This document shows, one piece after another, positions 38,385 through 46,401 of a stretch of 64,000 bases of DNA. Within the stretch, counting starts at the first letter, position 1. The number at the start of each line of letters is the position of its first letter. The stretch is taken from assembly GCA_020048895.1 (NCBI GenBank), contig JAIFLV010000020.1, forward strand, positions 1 through 64,000, given 5' to 3'. This DNA comes from Rhodoferax sp. Its GTDB lineage: Bacteria > Pseudomonadota > Gammaproteobacteria > Burkholderiales > Burkholderiaceae_C. The translations under genes and the position numbers were made by a program. The notes under the pieces were generated by a model, which ran no database searches, was not told where the DNA came from, and worked only from the letters and a program-made list of their open reading frames with translations.

Positions 38385-39278
38385 CTAGGCCTGTAGTTCG
38401 ATCCACTCGCCAGATGGCCCTTGAAACAGCGCCAACGCACTGTCGTCGTCGGCCAGTCGGTTCCATCGTGCGCCCGGTGGCAACGGCACTGTGCGGCTGG
38501 CAGAAAAGCTGACTATGGCCAGCCCGGCGGGGAATCCTGCCAACACCGCGCTGGCCGGTCCATGTTCAGGTACCTGATCGATTTCGATCAGCGATGCCCC
38601 CGCCAGTTGCAGAGTGGCCACCGGCCGTTGCCAGTCGGGGTCCAGCGCGAGCGCATTGTTGAGCGCCGAAACGCGGGTCTCAAAGCGCAAACCGGAGTTG
38701 CCATTCAGCGCCTCGTAAAAACGAAGCGAAGTGTCTCGCTCGGGGCAACTCAGCACCGGAATGAACAGGCGCTCAGCCGTATGGGTCGCAGGCATCGGCA
38801 ACCGAAACGGCGGCACCGGCCCACGCACTTCGGTAAGGTACAGCGTCTCGCCAGCAGGTCCTGCCACTTGCATTGCCACAATGGCGTCGCTGACCGACAG
38901 CGGGCGCGGTTCACCCAACACGGTAAAGCCGCTGTTGACAAGCCTGACTCCCAGCGCATACACGTCGCGCACCAGAACTTCCAGCGCCAGCCAGCCTCTC
39001 TGACGCATCGGGGCCGGTTTGACAACTCCTGGCACCTCAACGATGCGCATCCAGTGCGTCGAGGCGTCCTGCACATCGGCGCCCAAGACAACCATGCGCC
39101 GTGCGCTCAAAGCCGGCTTTTCCCACGCAGCCGCCAGTGATGCAGGTAGCGGCATATCGCACACCACCTGCATATCCAGTCCATCGCAGTACGCAGAAAT
39201 CATCGCGTCAGCGTCATCGGTTATGACGGTGCCACCAACAGAATGATCGATATGAAGGGCAGCATTGGAGGATGTCAT
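38385..39278 (-). CDS. VOC/glyoxalase-like two-domain protein
   Basis: RGWLALEVLVRDVYALGVRLVNSGFTVLGEPRPLSVSD; weak family evidence. Confidence 0.55.
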   Translation of the reverse strand: MTSSNAALHIDHSVGGTVITDDADAMISAYCDGLDMQVVCDMPLPASLAAAWEKPALSARRMVVLGADVQDASTHWMRIVEVPGVVKPAPMRQRGWLALEVLVRDVYALGVRLVNSGFTVLGEPRPLSVSDAIVAMQVAGPAGETLYLTEVRGPVPPFRLPMPATHTAERLFIPVLSCPERDTSLRFYEALNGNSGLRFETRVSALNNALALDPDWQRPVATLQLAGASLIEIDQVPEHGPASAVLAGFPAGLAIVSFSASRTVPLPPGARWNRLADDDSALALFQGPSGEWIELQA

Positions 39279-40123
39279 GGTTGCGGGATTTGTCGTGAAG
39301 GGTGTGCGGCGACAAACTCAAGCCGCATTGCAGCGTAGCGCTCGGGCATGATCAGCGGCGTTTCAACTACCCTCAGGTTGGCGGGCAATGGGTGAGCCAA
39401 CAGTGCGTCGATATGGCGCAACAGGACCGACCCTAACCACCGGAAGAGCGTTGTCGGCACCTTCAGCGCCTGCACGTTCTGCGCTCGCTCGTGTTCAAAA
39501 GCGGCCCGGTAGGCGCTGTCATAGTGCGATCCGGCCGCCAAGAACTCCATGGCCAGCGTTTGCACCTCGGCAGGAGCTGGTATGCGCTGACTGATGCGAT
39601 GCGCCTCGTCGTTCTGGAACCAGGGAAAGAACTGAGTCATTTGCTGAGCCATTTTCCAGGCGCGCTGCAAATGGCCGCCATCGGCGCAGGGGGTCAAATC
39701 GGGGAAATAACCTTCCACGATACGCTGGCGCGCGGCAGGGTCAAAGTGCGCCGCGTTATCCAGAAAAAGGTGGGCCACGTCGCCCGGGTGGGAATTGGCA
39801 TAGGCAATTGCCAGTTGTGCACCGGTGGCCGACCCATACAGCATGAAGCGTGGTCCGGCCACCTCCAACAGCAAGGCGCGAAGACTGGGCAGATAGTCCG
39901 CAATGCCTGCAGGCACTTCCGGCAAAGCGTCCGAGCCACCATAGCCAGGTGTGTCGGGCGCAACCAGATCAAAGTCATTCCGCAGCAACCGCATCATCGG
40001 CTCGAACATCGCGGAGTTGCGCGGCGAAGGGTGCAACAAGACCAATGGCACGCCCCCAACCTTGCTCGTCTTGCGGAAGTGCAGGTAGGCGCCGTTTATC
40101 TGACGCAGGTGTCTCTCAATCAT
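39275..40123 (-). CDS. alpha/beta hydrolase
   Basis: PLVLLHPSPRNSAMFEPMMRLL...LVAPDTPGYGGSD; MLYGSATGAQLAIAYA. Confidence 0.85.
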   Translation of the reverse strand: MIERHLRQINGAYLHFRKTSKVGGVPLVLLHPSPRNSAMFEPMMRLLRNDFDLVAPDTPGYGGSDALPEVPAGIADYLPSLRALLLEVAGPRFMLYGSATGAQLAIAYANSHPGDVAHLFLDNAAHFDPAARQRIVEGYFPDLTPCADGGHLQRAWKMAQQMTQFFPWFQNDEAHRISQRIPAPAEVQTLAMEFLAAGSHYDSAYRAAFEHERAQNVQALKVPTTLFRWLGSVLLRHIDALLAHPLPANLRVVETPLIMPERYAAMRLEFVAAHPSRQIPQP

Positions 40124-40132
40124 CAGAAGTTC

Positions 40133-41122
40133 CTACACAGACACCAGGAGTTTGCCAAACGTCCCACCCTGGTATAGCTTGACCAGCGCGTCGGGAAAAC
40201 TCGACAGGCCGGGTTCGATCACTTCACGTGTCGAGACTTTGCCCTCGCGCAGCCAGCCAGCCAGTTCGCGCACAGCCGCTGGCCATTGCGCTGCATAGTC
40301 AAACACGATTAACCCGGTGAGGATGCCCCGCGCCGTCAGGATCTTCATGTAGTTTTTCGGACCGGCGTAGGCGGATTCGTTGTACTGTGACAGGGCGCCA
40401 CAAATCACCACCCGCGCACCGCGCGCCAGGTTCAGCAACGCTGCGTCAAGCGTATCGCCCCCAACGTTGTCAAAATAGATGTGGACTCCGCCCGGCGCCA
40501 GGCGCTTCAAAGCGGCATCGGTGTCCTCGGTTTTGTAGTTAAACGCTGCGTCGAAGCCGGCCTCCACCAGATAGCGGCACTTTTCATCGCTGCCGGCGCT
40601 GCCAATCACGCGGCAGCCTTTGATCTTCGCAATTTGCCCGACGGTCGTGCCGACCACTCCTGCTGCACCCGATACGAAAATCACTTCACCGGCCTGCGGT
40701 TGCCCTTTGTCAAGCAAACCAAAATAGGCGGTCATACCGGGCATACCCAGCACCCCAAGATGCTGCGACAAAGGACCGTCGGTCGGATCACAGCGTGCCA
40801 GGCCAACCCCATCACTGATGGCGTACTCCTGCGCACCAAGCAGTCCCGTTACCCACTGCCCCACCGAATATTCATCGTTTCTTGAGGCCACTACTTCGCC
40901 TGCTGCAAAACAGCGCACCGGTTCGTCAAATTCGACCCCACGGATGTAGGTGGTACCAGCGTTGAGCCAATAGCGGATCGCCGGATCAACTGACAAGAAT
41001 TGGTTTTTCACCAGCAGTTGGCCCACCTGCAAATTGGGCACTTGGGCACTGTGCAATGCCATGTCACCAGACTTGACCATGCCATGTGGACGTGCTGCCA
41101 GAACAATTTGTTGATTAAGCAT
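40133..41122 (-). CDS. MDR-family NADP-dependent oxidoreductase (copy 2)
   Basis: SGAAGVVGTTVGQIAKIKGCRVIGSAGSDEKC; IYFDNVGGDTLD. Confidence 0.9.
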   Translation of the reverse strand: MLNQQIVLAARPHGMVKSGDMALHSAQVPNLQVGQLLVKNQFLSVDPAIRYWLNAGTTYIRGVEFDEPVRCFAAGEVVASRNDEYSVGQWVTGLLGAQEYAISDGVGLARCDPTDGPLSQHLGVLGMPGMTAYFGLLDKGQPQAGEVIFVSGAAGVVGTTVGQIAKIKGCRVIGSAGSDEKCRYLVEAGFDAAFNYKTEDTDAALKRLAPGGVHIYFDNVGGDTLDAALLNLARGARVVICGALSQYNESAYAGPKNYMKILTARGILTGLIVFDYAAQWPAAVRELAGWLREGKVSTREVIEPGLSSFPDALVKLYQGGTFGKLLVSV

Positions 41123-41263
41123 GAGAACCTCGATTCCTGGCGGCGCTTGACTTTGCTATTTCACTAGTACCAGCGACAACTTCGCGAAATCGACCATCAC
41201 GAGACCTAGAAGCATGAAGTCAATATGTTGTGCAGTGAATACTGGCATGCGATACCGCGGGTG

Positions 41264-41872
41264 TTAGTTGCGATCCGTCATGCGTTGGAGCATCTTCAGC
41301 GCCTCCGATGTGCTAACCACGTCCCCGGTTTTGAGGCTGAGGTCACGAAGGTTGTAATGGTGGGCTTCCTGATCACGATCTCCACAGGCGTCTTGCGCCA
41401 CCACAACACGCAAATTGTTTTGTAGTGCGTCCACGGCACTCGCTCGAACACAGCCGCTTGTCGAAAAACCGCACACCACCACCGAATCAACGCCGCACGC
41501 ACCTAACATCGATGCCAGTGGCCCGGCAAAGAACGCGCTCGGTACCGTCTTGCGTAACACGGGCTCCCCTGCCGCAGGCGCGACTCTCGGATCAATTTCT
41601 GCCCAATGCCCGCCGGCCACCAGTTCGTTCAGTACCGGCAGTTTTTCGCGAAACACACTGGCTTCATCGGGTGTGGCGTACGCATTGGAAGTAAAGAAGA
41701 CAGGCAGTTGGCGCCGCCGGAACTCTTCCAGCAGCCTGGCAATCATGGCAATGGCGGCAGAGCCATCGGTGCCCACCGGCGAGGCAGGATCCGTAAAGCC
41801 GCGGGTGACATCGATGACCAGCAGCGCAGGACTCTTGCCGAGTCCCACCGCCTTGTTTGAGAGAGCTGCCAT
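41264..41872 (-). CDS. isochorismatase-family cysteine hydrolase (copy 2)
   Basis: LLVIDVTRGFTDP, VVVCGFSTSGCVRASAVDAL. Confidence 0.9.
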   Translation of the reverse strand: MAALSNKAVGLGKSPALLVIDVTRGFTDPASPVGTDGSAAIAMIARLLEEFRRRQLPVFFTSNAYATPDEASVFREKLPVLNELVAGGHWAEIDPRVAPAAGEPVLRKTVPSAFFAGPLASMLGACGVDSVVVCGFSTSGCVRASAVDALQNNLRVVVAQDACGDRDQEAHHYNLRDLSLKTGDVVSTSEALKMLQRMTDRN

Positions 41873-41901
41873 GTTTGTCTTATCAGGTACTCAAAAGGCC
41901 G

Positions 41902-42825
41902 TCAGACGGCTCCGGCAACAGGTTGAAGCTGCGCCTGCTTGTCGAGCCAGGCAGCGCTACGGCCACCGAGCTTGCGGTGCGTCAGATCTTCCGCAAGCGC
42001 GATAGCCACGCGCAACAGCCCCAGATCAATGCCCGTCTTGAACCCGCACTGCGTGGCCATGAGCACCAAGTCTTCGGTGGCCAAGTTACCGGCAGCTCCC
42101 GGAGCGAACGGGCAACCTCCCATGCCGCCCAGGCTGCTGTCAAATTTGCGGATCCCGGCCTCCATCGCAGCCCAGGCATTCGCCAATGCGAAGCCGCGGG
42201 TGTCATGAAAGTGTGCAGACAGCCGATCAGCGCCCCATTCGCGCGCGCAACGCCCCATCAGTTTCGCCACGGCGCGTGGATCGGCTGCACCAATGGTATC
42301 GGCAATGACTACCTCTCGCGCACCGGCCCGAACCATTTGCTCAACCAGTGCCAGCACGATGGCCGGGTCTACCGGTCCCTCAAAAGGACATTCAAATGCC
42401 ACCGCAACATAAGCTTTTGTACGCATTCCTGCACCCACTGCGCCCTGCAGGGTTTCAGCACATACAGCGGTTGCCTGCGCCAGACTCATGTTAATGTTGC
42501 GCTGGTTCATGGTCTCGGTCGCCGACAACACCACAGCCACCTCGCGGACACCTGCGGCACGGGCGCGCTCCAAGCCTCGTAAATTGGGGACCAAGGCCGA
42601 ATAATCCACCTGCGCTGCGTTTGGCAACAAGGGGAAAAGTTCATCGGCATCCGCCATTTGGGGCACTGCCTTGGGGGATACAAAGCTGGTGGCCTCGATG
42701 GACCGCACTCCCGCATCCACCAAGGCACGGACCAATCGCAACTTATCGGACCGAGCAACCAGCACTTTCTGATTCTGCAAGCCATCGCGCGGACCGACTT
42801 CATTGACCAACAGGACTTCGTCCAT
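41902..42825 (-). CDS. HMG-CoA lyase-like (DRE-TIM) enzyme (copy 2)
   Basis: VNEVGPRDGLQNQ, LGGMGGCPFAPGAAGNLATEDLVLM. Confidence 0.92.
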   Translation of the reverse strand: MDEVLLVNEVGPRDGLQNQKVLVARSDKLRLVRALVDAGVRSIEATSFVSPKAVPQMADADELFPLLPNAAQVDYSALVPNLRGLERARAAGVREVAVVLSATETMNQRNINMSLAQATAVCAETLQGAVGAGMRTKAYVAVAFECPFEGPVDPAIVLALVEQMVRAGAREVVIADTIGAADPRAVAKLMGRCAREWGADRLSAHFHDTRGFALANAWAAMEAGIRKFDSSLGGMGGCPFAPGAAGNLATEDLVLMATQCGFKTGIDLGLLRVAIALAEDLTHRKLGGRSAAWLDKQAQLQPVAGAV

Positions 42826-42874
42826 CCGTTACGCTCCTTCAGTGCCCAAAATTACCATTCAGTACCCATTCGAC

Positions 42875-42890
42875 AGCAAGATCCCTGCCA
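42875..42890 (-). promoter_or_regulatory. sigma54 promoter (TGGCAGG-GATC-TTGCT on minus strand)
   Basis: GG-N10-GC, 50 bp upstream of 41902-42825 start. Confidence 0.72.
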
Positions 42891-42988
42891 GATGGTAGGG
42901 CTCAGCAGCTTCGGGTAGAACTGCTTCACTTCGCATGGGGTAGTCTTGCCACCTAAAGCGCACACGGATTGACGACACTGATGAATTG

Positions 42989-43071
42989 TGAAACATCGGC
43001 ACGAATCCCGAAGCTTAAAGCCGCCAACATGTGAAACAATTGAAACAATTAATTGAACGCCTCTTGAAACA
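42989..43071. promoter_or_regulatory. UAS cluster: TGAAACA at 42989, 43032, 43041, 43065
   Basis: Four exact TGAAACA copies in the 313-bp gap between lyase gene and regulator gene. Confidence 0.6.
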
Positions 43072-43138
43072 CTGACCATTAGAATCCCCTTCCCCCCCTC
43101 GCGCAGTGCTTTCGAACTTCCACCCAAGGAAACCAAAA

Positions 43139-45085
43139 ATGACATCCGGTAAACTTCGTTCGCCACGTATTTGTGTGCTGAGTTACAACTCCCTCAGCCA
43201 GATGGTGCACACCGTGGTGTCCGAATTTGCCTCCCGTGCCGAGATTGAAGTGGTGGAGGTATTGCTGGATCAGGCGCTCACGTTGGGTTTGGATATTGAA
43301 AAGAACCGACGTGCCGATGTCATTATCACGGCCGGAGCGAATGCGGTATTGCTTCGTTCCGCATTGAGTCTGCCGGTCGTTGCCATCAAGGTGACCGGGT
43401 TCGATTTCCTGCTGGCACTTCAGCGGGCGCGCAAGGTGTCCGACCGGATTGGTGTCGGCGTTTTTCGCCAGAAAAGTCTTGAGCTTGAGACCGTAAAGGA
43501 ACTACTCCAAGTCGAAGTCTCACAGCAAACTTACGAGACGCGTGCCGATGCACAGGAGAGTTTTCAAAGGTTGCACGATGAGGGCTATCAAGTGATTGTT
43601 GGCTCCAGTCTGGTGGTCGAAATGGCAGAGGGCAGCGGATTGACGGGCATCTTGATCTATAGCCTGGAGTCGGTACGTCAGGCATTTGAAGAAGCCATTC
43701 AACTCGCTGAACTGGCCGTTCTCGAGGCAGCTCGATACGACAACCTCAACAGCGTGTTGCGTAACCTGCATGAGGCGGTACTGGCGGTCGATACCGAACA
43801 TCGGGTCACTGCCATCAACCCCTTGATGGAGCGGGTACTGGGCGCCGTCAATGGGTCCGTTATCGGCCGGGCGCTCACCGAGTTTGACCCTTTGTTCTCG
43901 TTAACCAATGTGCTGTCTGATCGGGACGAGGCGGTAGATGTCGTTTTGCCGTACGAGAACAAGACCTATCTCATGTCACGCACAGCGATTCGCGAGTCCG
44001 GCATCGTTACCGGTGCCATATTGACGCTGTACGATGCGCATGACATACAGCGTGCCGATACCGTGATGCGGTCCCAGCGCCGTCCGCGCAGCTTGACTGC
44101 CAAGTACCATTTCAGCCAGGTGGTTGGCGCGAGTCCCGCTCTGCGTCAGGCGCGGGCAGTGGCGCAGCGATGTGCACAAAGCGATTCCACGGTTCTTATC
44201 ACCGGTGAAAGTGGCACTGGAAAAGAGTTGTTTGCCCAGGCCATTCATAACGCGGGCGGACGCAATGGCAAGCCGTTTGTAGCTCTGAATTGCGCCGCAT
44301 TCCCAGAGTCTTTGCTGGAAAGCGAATTGTTCGGCTATGACGATGGGGCATTCACCGGTTCACGCAAAGGTGGCAAGGCGGGGTTGTTCGAAACTGCCCA
44401 TACCGGTACGATATTTCTGGATGAAATAGGTGACATGCCGGTGTCCTTGCAGACGCGCCTGCTGCGTGTGTTGCAGGAGCGCGAAGTAGTGAGGCTCGGC
44501 AGCCTGCAGCCTATACCCATTGATGTTCGCGTCATTGCCGCGACGCACTGCCATCTGCCCGATCGCATTGAGCGCGGCACGTTCAGGGCCGATCTCTACT
44601 ATCGCATCAATATCCTGAGGGTCTCACTTCCAGCACTTCGAGACAGACCCGAGGACATCGGCAGCTTGGCGCTGCAACTGCTTTTTTCAGCGTTGCGGCG
44701 CCAGGGATGCAGCTTGCCAGCGGACCAACTCCTGGCACCCTTGTTACCCGTTATAGTCAAATATACATGGCCGGGTAACGTGCGTGAACTTGAAAACATC
44801 ATGGAGCGATTTGCGGTCTACGCCAGTGCATCCGGGACAGCCAACGCGGTTGACTACCCAACCTTTATGCTCGAGATCGCAGAGTTAAGCGTCATGCCCG
44901 CCGAATCCAGACTGGCGCAACCACCCGCTGCATCCTATCCAGAGACTCCGATCAAGATCGATAAAGCTGCAATCATCAGTGCTTTGACGCACGCTGGTGG
45001 TAACAAGCAGATCGCCGCATCACGGCTGGGCATCAGCCGCACAACATTGTGGCGAAAGATTCGTGAGGAGCAACTCGAAGACTAG
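43139..45085 (+). CDS. sigma54-dependent Fis-family activator with PrpR_N-type sensor
   Basis: N-terminal PrpR_N-like (RADVIITAGANAVLLRSALSLPVVAIKVTGFDFLLAL), PAS-like, GESGTGKELFAQAIHN Walker A, GAFTGSRKGG (GAFTGA variant), C-term Fis HTH (NKQIAASRLGISRTTLWRKIRE). Confidence 0.92.
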   Translation: MTSGKLRSPRICVLSYNSLSQMVHTVVSEFASRAEIEVVEVLLDQALTLGLDIEKNRRADVIITAGANAVLLRSALSLPVVAIKVTGFDFLLALQRARKVSDRIGVGVFRQKSLELETVKELLQVEVSQQTYETRADAQESFQRLHDEGYQVIVGSSLVVEMAEGSGLTGILIYSLESVRQAFEEAIQLAELAVLEAARYDNLNSVLRNLHEAVLAVDTEHRVTAINPLMERVLGAVNGSVIGRALTEFDPLFSLTNVLSDRDEAVDVVLPYENKTYLMSRTAIRESGIVTGAILTLYDAHDIQRADTVMRSQRRPRSLTAKYHFSQVVGASPALRQARAVAQRCAQSDSTVLITGESGTGKELFAQAIHNAGGRNGKPFVALNCAAFPESLLESELFGYDDGAFTGSRKGGKAGLFETAHTGTIFLDEIGDMPVSLQTRLLRVLQEREVVRLGSLQPIPIDVRVIAATHCHLPDRIERGTFRADLYYRINILRVSLPALRDRPEDIGSLALQLLFSALRRQGCSLPADQLLAPLLPVIVKYTWPGNVRELENIMERFAVYASASGTANAVDYPTFMLEIAELSVMPAESRLAQPPAASYPETPIKIDKAAIISALTHAGGNKQIAASRLGISRTTLWRKIREEQLED

Positions 45086-45248
45086 TAGTCCGTTTCATCA
45101 AAAACGTTACGAAATGAAATCGATGGATTTTTCAGGCTGGCTAGGCGTGAGGAGGCGACATAGCCGTAGCTATGGCAACGACGAACAACAACGCCGGACG
45201 GGAAAAGGCACGATTTCATGTAAGCGTTTTGGTGAAACGGACTACTAG
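45082..45248. mobile_element. MITE-like element with ~40-bp imperfect terminal inverted repeats
   Basis: Left CTAGTAGTCCGTTTCATCAAAAACGTTACGAAATGAAATCG; reverse complement of right end CTAGTAGTCCGTTTCACCAAAACGCTTACATGAAATCG; internal hairpin ATAGC-CGTA-GCTAT; no ORF. Confidence 0.7.
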
Positions 45249-45281
45249 GGTGGATCAGTCTGCTTGCAGTCGTACCTCGGA

Positions 45282-45297
45282 TGGCACGATTTCTGCG
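45282..45297 (+). promoter_or_regulatory. sigma54 promoter (TGGCACG-ATTT-CTGCG)
   Basis: Exact TGGCACG -24 block, GG-N10-GC, 38 bp upstream of the amidohydrolase ATG. Confidence 0.68.
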
Positions 45298-45335
45298 TGA
45301 AAGCGCTCATCGTGCAGTTTAGAAAATAGGCAATC

Positions 45336-46193
45336 ATGGCATTTGACATTTTGGCGATTGACGCAGTCGTCAACATTTGGACCAAAGAGGCTCTCGCAAA
45401 CCGACCTGAGCGAAAGAGTTTTTACGTTGACAAGATGCGTGTGGGAGACGGCACGTTTGGTGGTGTCAGCCTTGAGGAAATGATCGGTCGCATGGACGCT
45501 GCGGGAATCGAGCGATCGTTTCTGATAGCCGCCAAAGTGGGTGTGAAGCACCACCCGGCCTGCTATCAGGTCCCGTACGCACTGGTAGCGGATGCGGTGC
45601 AAAAATATCCGGAGCGTTTTTCGGGTCTGGCAGGCGTCGACCCGACCGAGGGAATGGCGGGTGTTCGTGAACTGGAAAAGTCGGTACGGGAATACGGTTT
45701 TATCGGTGCCCATAGCTACCCTCACTGGTTTGAGCTCGCACCCGACCATGCGAAGTACTACCCCTTTTACGCCAAATGCGTAGAACTCGATATTCCAATC
45801 CAATTACAGGTTGGGCAATCGATGGTCTATGACGCCTCCTACCCTCGTCGAAGTGTGGGTCGACCAATCTCATTGGACTCGGTGGCCTGTGATTTCCCAG
45901 AATTGAAATTAGTAGGTATTCATGTCGGTATTCCATGGACGGACGAGATGATCGCAATGGCCTGGAAGCACAGGAACGTCTATATTGGTTGCGATGCGCA
46001 TCGGCCCACTTATTGGCCAGAATCGTTTGTCAAGTTCATTAATAGTTATGGACAAGACAAAGTGATTTTTGGAACTGACTTTCCGGTACTGCCGTTCGAA
46101 CAAACGCGTTCTGACATCGAAGCACTGGGTCTAAAGCCTGCAGCTCTGCGCAAGTTGCTGCGTGATAACGCAGTAAGCGTTTACAAGCTGTAG
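45336..46193 (+). CDS. amidohydrolase-2 family protein
   Basis: AIDAVVNIWTKE, HSYPHWFELAPDH, HVGIPWTDEMIAMAWKHRNVYI, VIFGTDFPVLP. Confidence 0.87.
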   Translation: MAFDILAIDAVVNIWTKEALANRPERKSFYVDKMRVGDGTFGGVSLEEMIGRMDAAGIERSFLIAAKVGVKHHPACYQVPYALVADAVQKYPERFSGLAGVDPTEGMAGVRELEKSVREYGFIGAHSYPHWFELAPDHAKYYPFYAKCVELDIPIQLQVGQSMVYDASYPRRSVGRPISLDSVACDFPELKLVGIHVGIPWTDEMIAMAWKHRNVYIGCDAHRPTYWPESFVKFINSYGQDKVIFGTDFPVLPFEQTRSDIEALGLKPAALRKLLRDNAVSVYKL

Positions 46194-46350
46194 TTCGGCA
46201 CCGCCCTGATCGTCTGGGGATTTCCCCCAGAACAGGCACGGGCAAATTCAATCACATAGAGGCTCCGGCCACCGCAGGTCGCTGTCTGACGCAATCACTC
46301 TGATCCCAGTTCACACAGTTGAATGTGTCGGTGTCCAAAAAAAGGACGTA

Positions 46351-46377
46351 AAAAAAGGTGGCACCACCGGTGCCACC
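46351..46377 (-). terminator. Rho-independent terminator for TonB receptor gene
   Basis: Minus strand GGTGGCACC-GGT-GGTGCCACC followed by TTTTTT. Confidence 0.75.
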
Positions 46378-46401
46378 AACCCTTAGAGAATACCGTGTGA
46401 A

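Noticed and set aside
42989-43071. Repeated TGAAACA units as a CRISPR-like array
   Set aside because: Units are 7 bp with irregular spacing and no cas genes; better explained as activator sites.
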